A program made the position numbers and the translations under genes. Below, in pieces: positions 8,641 to 17,821 of a DNA stretch of 64,000 nucleotides (within the stretch, counting starts at the first letter, position 1; each line of letters opens with the position of its first letter). The DNA lies in the NCBI RefSeq assembly GCF_010669145.1, contig NZ_CP048635.1, positions 1,682,501-1,746,500 of the forward strand. Reading direction: 5' to 3'. Source of the stretch: Rhizobium oryzihabitans. Its GTDB lineage: Bacteria > Pseudomonadota > Alphaproteobacteria > Rhizobiales > Rhizobiaceae. Below the pieces are notes generated by a model, which saw only the letters and a program-made list of their open reading frames with translations, was not told the DNA's origin and did no database searches.

Positions 8641-9441
8641 TCAAATTTTGTTATGAAATAACGTTATGTCAAAATCGTGGACGTCTTCAAGCAGTTCGAC
8701 AAGGCCGCCGACCGCATGGGAGATGAGCCTTTCACCCTTTTCGGCTGAGGCGGCAGTGGCGTTTCCGGCGACACCGTCAGGGTTCAGATCGCTCATCAGC
8801 CAACCAAAGGCATGCGGCCCATAGGCGCGCAGATGCCGGAAGCGGTCGGCGAAATCGCTTTGCCGGGAAGGAAAGTCGGCCGCTTTTTCCATCGCCACCC
8901 GCTCCGGGCAAAGCGCCAGCATGACCGATGTCTCGATATCGCCGCCGTGGATGTCGATCGCCTTGTCTTCCGGCCTCACGATATCCGCTGGCACGCCGAA
9001 ACGGGTCCAGCTGGTGGCGACGGCCAGCATGCCGAAGCGGGCGCGGGCCTCGGTCGCAACGATGGTCATCAACGGTGAATTGCCGCCATGGGCGTTCAGC
9101 ATCACGAATTTGCGCACGCCTTTTTCATATTCGGCCTTAGCAATGCCGAGCCAGCGCTCAACGGCCTCGTCGTAACGCAACGTCCGGGTGCCGGGCACAT
9201 CCATGTGTTCGATGGAATATCCGACGGGCTCCACCGGCAGGAAGGAGACGGGCAGATGGGCGGGCAAGGCAGCGGTGAGACGGGAGACGATGCCTTCGGC
9301 AATCAGCGTATCGGTCTCGAAGGGCAGGTGCGGTCCATGCTGCTCATGCGCACCCAGAGGCAGCACGGAAATTACACCTGTTGCGCGAAGATGCGGGTCT
9401 GTTACGTTTTCGTCGTGATATTGCGTGTATGAGTTTGGCAT
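8641..9441 (-). CDS. creatininase-family metal amidohydrolase
   Basis: A 266-residue protein from the start MPNSYTQYHD. The N-terminal motif LPLGAHEQHGPHLPFETDTLIAEG has the Glu/His/Asp metal ligands of the creatininase/MftE/ArfB fold. Further ligand blocks are NAHGGNSPL and DIHGGDIETSVML (His, Asp, Glu). Substrates in this family range from creatinine to peptide or nucleotide amides and cannot be chosen here. The frame stays open upstream to 9669, but that part lies antisense to the marR gene and lacks family similarity. It reads divergently from marR, and its 3' end contains a palindrome that may serve the downstream zinc GTPase gene. Confidence 0.8.
   Translation of the reverse strand: MPNSYTQYHDENVTDPHLRATGVISVLPLGAHEQHGPHLPFETDTLIAEGIVSRLTAALPAHLPVSFLPVEPVGYSIEHMDVPGTRTLRYDEAVERWLGIAKAEYEKGVRKFVMLNAHGGNSPLMTIVATEARARFGMLAVATSWTRFGVPADIVRPEDKAIDIHGGDIETSVMLALCPERVAMEKAADFPSRQSDFADRFRHLRAYGPHAFGWLMSDLNPDGVAGNATAASAEKGERLISHAVGGLVELLEDVHDFDITLFHNKI
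8650..8662. promoter_or_regulatory. Zur-like palindrome upstream of the COG0523 GTPase
   Basis: GTTATGAAATAAC is a perfect 5-3-5 palindrome, followed by a further GTTAT half-site. Alphaproteobacterial Zur boxes are built around GTTATnnnATAAC. It sits 125 bases upstream of the GTPase start codon, within the last codons of the creatininase gene. The operator role is inferred. Confidence 0.45.
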
Positions 9442-9520
9442 CTGGCAGTCCGCACGTGCATTCGGTAAGGATTTCCAGCAACATATATCGGTTCCGCCAC
9501 AGGGTAAAAGGCACTCGCAT

Positions 9521-10030
9521 ATGAGCAAGGATAAAACTGGGCATAAGGACAAGGGCGCGAAGAAGGAAAAGAGCGGCAAGAAGGTAAAGGACGCCAAAAA
9601 AAGGGATGAGAATTTCAACCCTGAGGAACTGGCGCAATCCATCACCCAGGCCGCCCGCTCCATGCGCACGGCGCTGAGCCACAGCCTTGCCGAAAGCGGC
9701 CTTTATGCCGGGCAGGACGGCGTTATCCTGGCGCTCGCGCAGGAAGGCAGCCTGACGCCCGGGCAGATCGCCCAGAAACTCGGCGTCAAGGCGCCGACCA
9801 TGACGCGCACCATCGGCCGCATGGAGGCCCAGGGCTTCGTGGAGCGCAGCGGCGACGACGAGGATGGCCGTGTCACGCTGGTGAAGCTGACGGAGGCGGG
9901 GCTGAAAAGCGTCGAGCATATCAATGTTTCCATCGCCAATTGTGGTGCACGGGCGATAGAAGGGCTTTCGGCCAAGGATATCAGGACCGTGGTTAAACTT
10001 CTCAAGGCGATCGACACCAATCTTCAATAA
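9521..10030 (+). CDS. MarR-family transcriptional regulator with Lys-rich N-terminus
   Basis: A 169-residue protein. The first 30 residues are a low-complexity Lys/Gly/Asp tail (MSKDKTGHKDKGAKKEKSGKK), then a winged-helix MarR domain with LTPGQIAQKLGVKAPTMTRTIGRMEAQGFVERSGDDEDGRVTLVKLTEAG, a textbook recognition helix plus wing. It likely dimerises and responds to a small ligand. It is divergent from the creatininase-family gene with 79 bases between, so that gene is a reasonable target. The Lys-rich tail is unusual for MarR proteins and may add non-specific DNA binding. The start at 9521 is chosen because the longer upstream reading is antisense to the neighbour. Confidence 0.85.
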   Translation: MSKDKTGHKDKGAKKEKSGKKVKDAKKRDENFNPEELAQSITQAARSMRTALSHSLAESGLYAGQDGVILALAQEGSLTPGQIAQKLGVKAPTMTRTIGRMEAQGFVERSGDDEDGRVTLVKLTEAGLKSVEHINVSIANCGARAIEGLSAKDIRTVVKLLKAIDTNLQ

Positions 10031-10161
10031 TTTTGTTGAAATTTTTAAAATAAAACTCTGTTTTGTGGGTATCTCTTAAACGGGTTGCGGATTTTGTTTA
10101 AATTGTTTAATTGCAATTTAAACAGATACGTCGTCAACGACATGCGTTTGGGAGGAATGCC

Positions 10162-11183
10162 GTGGCCCAAAAGGTCAAACTGTCCACGATCGCCGAAAGT
10201 CTCGGTCTTTCGACCGCCACCATTTCCCTTGCATTGCGTGACAGCCCGCTGGTTGCCTCCGACACGCGCGACAAGATCAAGGAACAGGCGCGGGCGCTCG
10301 GTTACATCTACAACCGCCGGGCGGCCAGCCTGCGCACCTCGCGCTCCGGCATTGTCGGCGTGGTGTTCCACGATGTGATGAACCCCTTCTACGGCGAAAT
10401 TCTGAAAGCCATCGAAAGCGAGCTGGACCGCAGCCGCCAGACCTTCATTCTTTCCAACCACTACGATTCGGTGGAGAAGCAGCGCACCTTCATCGAAACG
10501 CTGCTGCAGCTGGGTTCTGATGGCATCATCATGTCGCCCGCCATCGGCACGCCGATCGAGGATATGACGCTGGCCGAGGAAAACGGCATGCCCGCCATTC
10601 TGGTGGCCCGTTCCATGGATGGCGTCGATATGCCGACCTATCGCGGCGACGACAGCTACGGCATTTCGCTGGCGACAAATCATCTGATCAGCCTTGGCCA
10701 CCGCACCATCGCCATGGTTGGCGGCACCGACCAGACATCCACCGGCCGTGACCGGTATCAGGGTTATGTCAATGCGCTGCGCAAGGCGGGTATCGAGGTC
10801 GATCCGAACCTGCGTATTCCTGGCCCCGCTCGAAGCAGGGCGGTTTCGAGGCGGCCGTACATTTCCTCTCCCTGCCGCAGAAGCCCACCGCCGCCGTCTG
10901 CTGGAACGATCTCGTCGCAATCGGCCTCATGAACGGCATTTCGCGTGCTGGTCTGGTGCCGGGTGTCGATATTTCCGTCACCGGCTATGACGATCTGGAA
11001 GAGGCGGCGATCGCCACGCCGGCGCTGACCACCGTGTCCAACGGACAGGCCGAGGTGGGACGTCTCGCGGCGCGGGCGCTGCTGGACAGGCTGGCCGGCA
11101 GCCACGAACCGGATGGCATCCACCTCATCAAGCCGGAAATGCGCATCCGCCAGTCGACGGGGCCTGTGCGGCCGCGGGTCTGA
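10162..11183 (+). pseudogene. LacI-family regulator interrupted by a one-base deletion
   Basis: A LacI/GalR repressor. It starts with GTG at 10162 behind GGGAGGAAT, has the HTH VKLSTIAESLGLSTATISLALRD, then the periplasmic-binding-protein-like ligand domain. The frame breaks in the C-run at 10824-10827: upstream it reads ...DPNLRIPGPARSR, and restoring one C gives GPRSKQGGFEAAVHFLSLPQKPTAAVCWNDLVAIGLMNG, joining the normal C-terminus that ends at 11183. Repaired length is 340 residues, normal for the family. It may be a real frameshift or a sequencing error. It precedes the hydroxyacid dehydrogenase and is a plausible regulator of it and of nearby sugar-acid genes. Confidence 0.85.
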
Positions 11184-11250
11184 GTCTATCGCCCGGGAGT
11201 ATGGATGCGGCAGGCTGCCTGTTCCTGGTTGTTCGCGACGTTTCCTTCTT

Positions 11251-11368
11251 CCGTCATTCCGGCCCTGAGCCGGGATCCCCAGCCGGCGCGCGTCTGCGCG
11301 ACGGGAAGAGCCCTTTCAGCCCAAGGACTTGGGCTGGCTGGATGCCGGATCAAGTCCGGCATGACGGA
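11251..11368. repeat. RIME-type palindromic repeat, variant ends, copy 2
   Basis: Same core as the other copies (CGCGCGTCTGCGCG, then AGCCCAAGGACTTGGGCTGG), but the outer arms are CGTCATTCCGGCC...GTCCGGCATGACG instead of the TCCTGTG arms. Confidence 0.8.
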
Positions 11369-11550
11369 TGTGCATGTGGTGCAAAAAAATAGGCATGAAA
11401 CTTCCGTCTGCCCCATAGCATCCCCTTATTGCCCTTTTCACGGCCGCCGTTGTTTGAAAAGATCGCGGCCCGGAGGAGCGGGATGGCGAGTGGTTCGCCT
11501 GAAGTCCGGCTCCGGTGATATTGGAATGCAATCAGGAGGAATATCCACTC

Positions 11551-12513
11551 ATGTCTGACAGACAAGCCGTCGTTCTCGTTCCCGGCAAGATCAATCCGCG
11601 CGTCCTCGAACGCCTCGAAGGCAAGGTCGAGATCGTGACTGTGCCCGCCGGTGCCGAGCCGGTTCTGCCTGAAGGTGCAGCCGAGCGCGTCAATGCCATC
11701 GCCGTTTCCGGCGTCGTCAACGCAAAGTGGATCGATGCGCTGCCGAAGCTTGAGATCATCGCCAATTTCGGCGTCGGTTACGATGGCGTCGATGCCAAAC
11801 ACGCTGCCACACGCGGCATCGTGGTGACCAATACGCCTGACGTGCTCAATGACGAAGTGGCGGATACGACGATTGCGCTGCTGATCAATACCGTGCGCCG
11901 TCTTTACCAAGCCGAGACCTGGCTTCGCGACGGCAAATGGGTTGGTGAAGGGCCCTTTGCGCTTTCGCCATTCTCGCTGCGCGGCCGCAAGGTCGGCCTC
12001 TTCGGCATGGGCCGCATCGGCCAGGAAATCGCCAAGCGGCTGGAGCCTTTCAAGGTGGAGATCGGTTATCACACCCGCAGCAAGCGCGATGGCCTCAACT
12101 ATACCTATTACGGTTCGCTGAAAGAGATGGCGGAAGCCGTCGACATCCTGATCTGCATCGTGCCGGGCACGCCGGAAACGCATAAGGCAATCAATGCGGA
12201 AATCCTTTCCGCGCTTGGGCCGCAGGGCGTTTTCGTCAATGTCGGCCGCGGTTCCAGCGTTGATGAAGATGCGCTTTTAGAGGCTCTGAAGAGTGGCGCC
12301 GTGGGTGCCGCCGGCCTCGATGTCTTCTATGCCGAGCCGAAGGTGCCGGAAGCATTCCTGTCGCTGCCGAATGTTTCCCTGCTGCCGCACGTCGCGTCCG
12401 CCTCCATCCCGACGCGCAATGCGATGGCCGATCTCGTGGCCGACAATATCCTCGGCTGGTTTAAGGACGGCAAGGTACTGACGCCGGTGCCGGAAACGCC
12501 GGTCAAGGGGTGA
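11551..12513 (+). CDS. D-isomer-specific 2-hydroxyacid dehydrogenase (glyoxylate/hydroxypyruvate reductase type)
   Basis: A 320-residue NAD(P)H-dependent dehydrogenase acting on 2-keto or 2-hydroxy acids such as hydroxypyruvate or glyoxylate. It starts at ATG 11551 behind AGGAGGA. The Rossmann motif is GLFGMGRIGQEIAKRL (near residue 150). The catalytic Arg is in NVGRGSSVDEDAL, the Glu in the following helix region (YAEPKVPEAF), and the catalytic His in LLPHVASAS. It is downstream of the broken LacI regulator in the same direction and ends before another RIME. Its exact substrate is not determinable; a role in sugar-acid catabolism is inferred. Confidence 0.88.
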   Translation: MSDRQAVVLVPGKINPRVLERLEGKVEIVTVPAGAEPVLPEGAAERVNAIAVSGVVNAKWIDALPKLEIIANFGVGYDGVDAKHAATRGIVVTNTPDVLNDEVADTTIALLINTVRRLYQAETWLRDGKWVGEGPFALSPFSLRGRKVGLFGMGRIGQEIAKRLEPFKVEIGYHTRSKRDGLNYTYYGSLKEMAEAVDILICIVPGTPETHKAINAEILSALGPQGVFVNVGRGSSVDEDALLEALKSGAVGAAGLDVFYAEPKVPEAFLSLPNVSLLPHVASASIPTRNAMADLVADNILGWFKDGKVLTPVPETPVKG

Positions 12514-12531
12514 GGCCGGAACCTCCACGCA

Positions 12532-12648
12532 CCGTCACCCTGGACTTGATCCGGGGTCCAGCATGATCAACTCTTTGATCATAAAAGACTCCTGTCACGG
12601 CGCAGACGCGCCGTGGCTGGATGCCGGATCAAGTCCGGCATGACGGAG
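12532..12648. repeat. RIME-type palindromic repeat, variant ends, copy 3
   Basis: Outer arms CACCCTGGACTTGATCCGG...CCGGATCAAGTCCGGCATGA, with an inner GCGCAGACGCGCC block. The central AGCCCAAG hairpin of other copies is replaced by TGATCAACTCTTTGATCA. Confidence 0.75.
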
Positions 12649-12675
12649 GAGACGTTTTCGCCCTTTGTGGGCGTT

Positions 12676-13802
12676 CTATTCCGCAATCTCCGCGCTTCCC
12701 ACCCAGCGCCCTTCGGCAAACGACCGGGCCATGGCATGGATGCTGCGCTCGATCTTCAGCCCTTCCTCGAAGTCGATGATATGCGCCTTCTTGCCCTCGA
12801 TGGCGGCGATGAGTTCGCGGCATTCGATCACTTTCAGGTCGTTGAAGCCGAGCCCGTGGCCGGGGCGGGGATGAAGCGGTCATAGGGTTTGTGGTGCGGG
12901 GCGGCGAGGATGGTTCTGAAACCCTGCTCCTCCGGGCGTCCATCCGTTGTGTAGAGCTGGAATTCGTTCATCCGCTCCTGATCGAAAAGGATCGAGCCGG
13001 TGGAACCATAAATCTGGATGGCGATGCGGCCTTTGCGGCCCCAGGCCGAGCGGTTGGCAATCAGCACAGCGGAAATGCCGCCTTCGAGCTTCAGGAGAAC
13101 GCTGGCAAGATCATGCGTCTCGACAGCGCGCTCGCCACCGCCGGAAAGCGGTCGTGTCGCATAAGGTTTCACCATATCGGTGATCGCGCTTTCGGCATGG
13201 CCGAACAGGGAAAACAGCAGTGACAGCGGGTGAACGGCGAAATCATCCAGCGCGCCATAGCCGGATGAGGCCTCGCTCTTCCAGTAGAAGGGCTGGGTGG
13301 CATCCGCCATGAAGTCCTCATCCATCTCGGCGCGGACATGATAGACCTTGCCGATCGCGCCTTCGTCGATGAGGCGGCGCATATGGCGGATCATAGGGTT
13401 CTGGATGTAGTTGTAGCCCATGGCCGCCGCCTTGCCGGACCGGCGGGCCGCATCGCGCATCTTCACCGCGTCAGTAAAGGCGGGCGCCATCGGCTTTTCG
13501 CACCAGACATGTTTGCCGGCATCGAGTGCGGCAATCGCCATTTCGGGGTGAAAGGCATTCGGTGTGGTGACGGAGATCACGTCAATCTCGGGATCGGAAA
13601 GCAGATCGCGCCAGTTGCCTGTCGAGCGGGCGAAACCGAACTCGGCGGCTTTCTTTGCGGCAAGCTCGGGATTGACCTCCGCGAGCGTGACCAGCCGCGG
13701 GCGCTCCACATCGCCGAAGACGCTGGTGACGTTGTTCCACGCCAAAGCGTGGCACTTGCCCATGTAACCCGTGCCAATAAGGCCAACGCCAAGAGCGGTC
13801 AT
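12676..13802 (-). pseudogene. Gfo/Idh/MocA-family oxidoreductase interrupted by a one-base deletion
   Basis: An NAD(P)-dependent sugar or cyclitol dehydrogenase of the Gfo/Idh/MocA family. It shows the Rossmann GVGLIGTGYMGKCHA at the N-terminus, the catalytic-lysine motif CEKPMA, and SGYGALDDFAVHPLSLLF with the active-site Asp/His. The frame ends wrongly after FIPAPATGSASTT. Adding one G to the G-run at 12862-12865 (+ strand) restores APGHGLGFNDLKVIECRELIAAIEGKK... to a stop at 12676, 375 residues in all, normal for the family. It lies downstream of iolB on the same strand, separated by a RIME, and could be an inositol or scyllo-inosose dehydrogenase. Frameshift or sequencing error are both possible. 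Confidence 0.85.
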
Positions 13803-13888
13803 TGTCTTTCCTCCCTAAATTGTTAGAATGAAATCAATACGTTCGATTGCTTGTTTCTCTGCGGCAATCGCGGCACGGACCTTCTTCG

Positions 13889-14008
13889 CCCCTCATTCCT
13901 GTGCTTGTCACAGGAATCCAGCCGACGCGCGTCTGCGCGGCGGAAAGACTCCTCTCAGCCCAAGGACTTGGGCTGGCTGGATCCCTGTGACAAGCACAGG
14001 GATGAGGA
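13889..14008. repeat. RIME-type palindromic repeat, copy 4 (between iolB and gfo/idh)
   Basis: Full-length copy with TCCTGTGCTTGTCAC arms, GACGCGCGTCTGCGCG and AGCCCAAGGACTTGGGCT. It occupies most of the 230-base gap between two same-strand genes. Confidence 0.85.
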
Positions 14009-14032
14009 GGGTGCCGTGGACGCTGGCATGCC

Positions 14033-14845
14033 TCACGGATTGTCGCGCTTGAAAATCCAGTCATGATCGGGATGGTTCTTGAAGCGCCATTTGCGCATCG
14101 GCCCGGCCATCACGTTCAGATAATACATCTCGTAACCATAGGGCGCGCCGCAGGGGTGGTGGCCCTTGGGCACCAGCACGACATCGCCGTTCGCCACCGC
14201 CATGGTTTCATCCAGCGAGCCGTCTTCGGTAAAGACGCGCTGGAAACCGAAACCCTGCGCCGGGTTGAGCCGGTGATAATAGGTCTCTTCCAGATAGGTC
14301 ATGTCGGGGTAGTTATCCTCGTCATGTCGGTGCGGCGGATAGGACGACCAGTTGCCTGATGGGGTGAACACTTCCGTCACCAGCAGGCTGTCGGCCACAT
14401 CGCGCTCTTCCATGGCGATGGGGAAGATGTAGCGCGTATTGGCGCCCTTGCCGCGTTCGGTCAGCTGCACACCGGTTGGGCCGATCTGCTGCGCCTCACG
14501 GCTGCCCTTTTCACCCGGGGCGGTGCAGACGCCGACGGTGCAATCCGTCGTGGCCGTCAGCGACCATTCGGAGCCTGCGGGCACGTAGACGCAGTGCGGC
14601 GGTTTGCGTTCGAACACATTCATGCGGTCGCCGAGTTCGCCGAACTCCTTGCCCCCTGCGGAAATCGTCGCCTTGCCTTCGACAAGCACCAGAATGACTT
14701 CCGTATCGCCGGTCTTTTCCGCCGCCGTTTCGCCCGGCTTCAGGCGATAGAGGCCGAAACCGACATAACCCCAATCCGCGCTTTGGGGCGTGATATCGTG
14801 CACCTTGCCGCTTGTCGCGACCGGCTTGCGCAGAAGTGAGGTCAT
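14033..14845 (-). CDS. iolB: 5-deoxy-glucuronate isomerase
   Basis: IolB converts 5-deoxy-D-glucuronate to 2-deoxy-5-keto-gluconate in myo-inositol breakdown. The 270-residue length is normal. It is a bicupin: the C-terminal half has the metal-binding pattern SSYPPHRHDED (His, His, Glu), then ETYYHRLNPAQGFGFQRVF and a late GHHPCGAPYGYEMYYLNVMAG segment, which are hallmark IolB blocks. It follows iolC-iolD-iolE on the same strand but is separated from iolE by 239 bases holding a RIME, so it may be read through or have its own promoter. Confidence 0.95.
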   Translation of the reverse strand: MTSLLRKPVATSGKVHDITPQSADWGYVGFGLYRLKPGETAAEKTGDTEVILVLVEGKATISAGGKEFGELGDRMNVFERKPPHCVYVPAGSEWSLTATTDCTVGVCTAPGEKGSREAQQIGPTGVQLTERGKGANTRYIFPIAMEERDVADSLLVTEVFTPSGNWSSYPPHRHDEDNYPDMTYLEETYYHRLNPAQGFGFQRVFTEDGSLDETMAVANGDVVLVPKGHHPCGAPYGYEMYYLNVMAGPMRKWRFKNHPDHDWIFKRDNP

Positions 14846-14901
14846 GGTGGTGTTCCTTTTTGGTCAGTCGTTCAATTTATCGGGCGGCTATTCCCGCGTT
14901 T

Positions 14902-15020
14902 CCCTCATCCCTGTGCTCGTCACAGGGATCCAGTCAGCCCAAGTCCTTGGGCTGAGAGGAGTCTTTCCGCCGCGCCGACGCGCGTCGGCTGGATTCCTGT
15001 GACGAGCACAGGAATGAGGG
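14902..15020. repeat. RIME-type palindromic repeat, copy 5 (between iolE and iolB)
   Basis: Full-length copy inside the gap between iolE and iolB. The arms are CCTCATCCCTGTGCTCGTCAC and its complement. Confidence 0.85.
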
Positions 15021-15084
15021 TGGAGGGGGCTGCACCGGAGCATATGATCCGCAGACGTATACACTCTGATGCCCCCTGCTCAGT

Positions 15085-15993
15085 TCAGGCAGCCTGAGCC
15101 TTGTCCAACCCCGCTTCCCGGGCAAAAGCCTTCAGCGATTTCAGCCCGAGGCTCTGATATTCGAATGGGTTGCGCACATCCGGGTCCTGTTCGGCCTCGA
15201 TGACCAGCCAGCCGCTGTAATTATGCTCGGCGGCAATTTTCAGAACCGGCGGGAAGTTCACGCCGCCCTCGCTGTCACCCGGCACGGTGAACACGCCGCG
15301 GCGAACGCCTTCGAGGAAGGAAAGCCGTTCGTTCCGAACCTGATCGGCAATCACCGGCCGCACGTTTTTGGCGTGGATATGGCCAACGCGGTGCATGTAT
15401 TTCTGCGCGACGCGCACGGGATCGCCGCCACCGAAGAGGCAATGGCCGGTATCGAGCAGCAGATGGGTCTTCGGCCCGGTGTGCTTCATCAAAAGGTCGA
15501 TCTCGTCTTCGCTCTCGACCACGGTTCCCATGTGGTGATGGTAGACGAGCGTGATGCCCTGTTCGGCAGCATAGGCCGCCAGCGCCTCGACACCCGCGCC
15601 GAACTTCGCCCAGTCTTCAGCCGCAAGGCGCGGGCGGTCGACCAGCGCCGTGTCGTCGGCACCGTGAATGGCGTTGGAGGTCTCGCAGACGATGATGACT
15701 TTTGAGCCCATGGCTTTCAGCAGATCGAGCGCCGGCTGCATCGCCTTCTTTTCGGATTCGATGCTGTCGGTCAAAAGGTTCAGCGAATGCCAGCCGGAGA
15801 CGAAGGACAGGCCGCGCGGCGAAAGCACGCCCTTCAGGCCTTCCGGCTCCGTCGGGAACTTGTGGCCCTTCTCGATGCCGTCGAAGCCGATCTTGGCGGT
15901 TTCGTCGAGGCACTGTTCAAGGCTGATATGGGCGCCCAGCGTGCGGTCGTCGTCGTTGGACCAGGCGATCGGGTTGGTTCCGTAACGGATCAT
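15085..15993 (-). CDS. iolE: myo-inosose-2 dehydratase
   Basis: IolE dehydrates 2-keto-myo-inositol (inosose) to 3D-(3,5/4)-trihydroxycyclohexane-1,2-dione. The 302-residue TIM-barrel protein begins [16 protein letters not shown], the typical IolE N-terminus. Metal-ligand segments of the xylose-isomerase-like fold are visible: [13 protein letters not shown] (His, Glu), [12 protein letters not shown] (Asp, His), HIHAKNVRP (His) and a late [10 protein letters not shown] (Glu). The start lies one base after the iolD stop, so the genes are tightly coupled. An upstream in-frame extension to 16095 overlaps iolD and is rejected. Confidence 0.95.
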   Translation of the reverse strand: MIRYGTNPIAWSNDDDRTLGAHISLEQCLDETAKIGFDGIEKGHKFPTEPEGLKGVLSPRGLSFVSGWHSLNLLTDSIESEKKAMQPALDLLKAMGSKVIIVCETSNAIHGADDTALVDRPRLAAEDWAKFGAGVEALAAYAAEQGITLVYHHHMGTVVESEDEIDLLMKHTGPKTHLLLDTGHCLFGGGDPVRVAQKYMHRVGHIHAKNVRPVIADQVRNERLSFLEGVRRGVFTVPGDSEGGVNFPPVLKIAAEHNYSGWLVIEAEQDPDVRNPFEYQSLGLKSLKAFAREAGLDKAQAA

Positions 15994-15994
15994 C

Positions 15995-17821
15995 TTACTG
16001 TCTTTCCTTGAGATGGTTTTCATAACGGGCGCGCGCCGGTCCGATTTCGGCGCGTTCGGAAACTTCAGGCACCGCGACATCCCACCAGTGACCACCGGCC
16101 TGCGGCGTCGGATAGGGGTCGGTATCGATGACGATCACGGTCGTGCGGGTGGACGCGCGGGCGCTGGCAAGCGCTGCTTCCAGCTCGGAAATGGTGGAGA
16201 CCTTGCGTGCATCCGCCCCCATCGAGCCGGCATGGGCGACGAAGTCGATGGCGATCGGGTTGACGTTGGTGTGGGCGTAGAGGTTGTTGAACTCCGCGCC
16301 GCCGGTTTCCATCTGCAGCCGGTTGATGCAGCCGTAACCCCTGTTGTCGGTGATGACGAGCGTGATCTTGACGCCCATGGCGACCGATGTGGCAAGCTCG
16401 GAATTCATCATCATGTAGGAGCCGTCGCCGACCATGACGATCACGTCCCGGTCCGGTTCCGCCATCTTGATGCCGAGGCCGCCGGCCACTTCATATCCCA
16501 TGCAGGAGAAGCCGTATTCCATGTGATAGGAGAGCGGCAGCTTGGATTTCCACAGCTGGTGAAGCTCGCCCGGCATGGTGCCTGCGGCGCACATGACGAC
16601 GGTATTGTTCCGCGACTGGCGCTGCACCGCGCCGATCACCTGCATGTCCGTCGGCAGGCTGTTGGCATTGTCCTCACCCGGTGCTGCCGTATCGGCATCG
16701 GCCTTCTTGAACCATGCCGCCTTCAGGCCCGCATCCGGTGTCGCGAAACGGTGGCTGCCGAGTGCCGACGACAGTTTTTCGAGACCGATTTTCGCATCCG
16801 CCGTCAGGCTGATCGCATCGTGCTTGGCGCTGTCATAGGGCTGCACGTTGAGCGCCAGGATCTTGCGGTCCGGGTTCTTGAACAGCGCCCAGGAGCCGGT
16901 GGTGAAATCCTGAAAGCGGGTGCCGACGCCGAAGACCAGATCGGCCTTCTCGCTGACGATATTGGCGCTTTCGGCACCCGTGACGCCGACCGGGCCGAAA
17001 TTGAGATCGTGATCCCAGGCGAGCGCCGATTTGCCGGCCTGCGTTTCCACCACGGGGATGGAATGTTTTTCGGCAAAGTTTTTCAGCGTTTCGGTGGCGC
17101 CTGCGAAATGCACGCCGCCGCCGGCAACAATGACTGGGTTTTTCGCAGCCTTCAGTGCGGCGACGGCGGCCTCGAATTCCACGACATCCGGCTCGGGGCG
17201 GCGTTGCCGCCAGATGCGCTTTTCAAAGAAACTGGCCGGATAGTCGTAAGCTTCCGCCTGCACATCCTGGCAGAAAGCGAGCGTGACGGGGCCGCAATCG
17301 GCCGGGTCCGTCATGGTGCGCATGGCGCGGGGAAGGGCGGTCAGCAATTGTTCCGGGCGCATGATGCGGTCGAAATAACGGCTCACCGGGCGGAAGCAGT
17401 CATTCACCGTCATCGTGCCGTCGCCGAAATCTTCCAGCTGCTGGAGCACTGGGTCGGGGCCGCGATTGGCGAAGACATCGCCGGGGATCAGCAGAACCGG
17501 CAGGCGATTGACATGGGCAAGCGCTGCCGCCGTCACCATGTTGGCGGCACCGGGGCCGATGGAAGAGGTGACCGCCATTGCCCGCCGGCGGCGCAGCTGC
17601 TTGGAATAGGCAATCGCCGCATGCGCCATGGATTGCTCGTTCTGGCCGCGATAGGTCGGCAGTTCCTCGCGGATGCCATAAAGCGCCTCGCCGATGCCGG
17701 CGACGTTGCCATGGCCGAAAATGGCCCAGACACCGGCAATATAGGTCTCGCCATGTTCATTCATCTGCGCGGCGAGGTAACGAACCATAGCCTGCGCAGC
17801 CGTCATTCTGATTGTCTTCAC
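15995..17821 (-). CDS. iolD: 3D-(3,5/4)-trihydroxycyclohexane-1,2-dione hydrolase (ThDP-dependent)
   Basis: IolD opens the cyclohexanedione ring to 5-deoxy-glucuronate. The 608-residue protein has the three-domain layout of acetolactate-synthase-like ThDP enzymes. The N-terminal Pyr domain carries the conserved Glu-type helix [13 protein letters not shown], followed by [15 protein letters not shown]. The C-terminal PP domain carries the ThDP motif [45 protein letters not shown] near the end is characteristic of IolD. It overlaps iolC by 4 bases (ATGA arrangement) and is followed after one base by iolE. Confidence 0.96.
   Translation of the reverse strand: MKTIRMTAAQAMVRYLAAQMNEHGETYIAGVWAIFGHGNVAGIGEALYGIREELPTYRGQNEQSMAHAAIAYSKQLRRRRAMAVTSSIGPGAANMVTAAALAHVNRLPVLLIPGDVFANRGPDPVLQQLEDFGDGTMTVNDCFRPVSRYFDRIMRPEQLLTALPRAMRTMTDPADCGPVTLAFCQDVQAEAYDYPASFFEKRIWRQRRPEPDVVEFEAAVAALKAAKNPVIVAGGGVHFAGATETLKNFAEKHSIPVVETQAGKSALAWDHDLNFGPVGVTGAESANIVSEKADLVFGVGTRFQDFTTGSWALFKNPDRKILALNVQPYDSAKHDAISLTADAKIGLEKLSSALGSHRFATPDAGLKAAWFKKADADTAAPGEDNANSLPTDMQVIGAVQRQSRNNTVVMCAAGTMPGELHQLWKSKLPLSYHMEYGFSCMGYEVAGGLGIKMAEPDRDVIVMVGDGSYMMMNSELATSVAMGVKITLVITDNRGYGCINRLQMETGGAEFNNLYAHTNVNPIAIDFVAHAGSMGADARKVSTISELEAALASARASTRTTVIVIDTDPYPTPQAGGHWWDVAVPEVSERAEIGPARARYENHLKERQ

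Noticed and set aside
9442..9669. N-terminal extension of the creatininase-family protein
   Set aside because: It would overlap the marR gene antisense and lacks a ribosome site; the start at 9441 matches family length.
10045..10920. A 291-codon frame antisense to the LacI-type gene
   Set aside because: The sense strand has a clear HTH and ligand domain, and the antisense frame has no family pattern.
11251..15020. Regularly recurring palindromes suggestive of a CRISPR array
   Set aside because: The repeats are about 120 bp, separated by whole genes, and have the mosaic layout of RIME elements; no cas genes are present.
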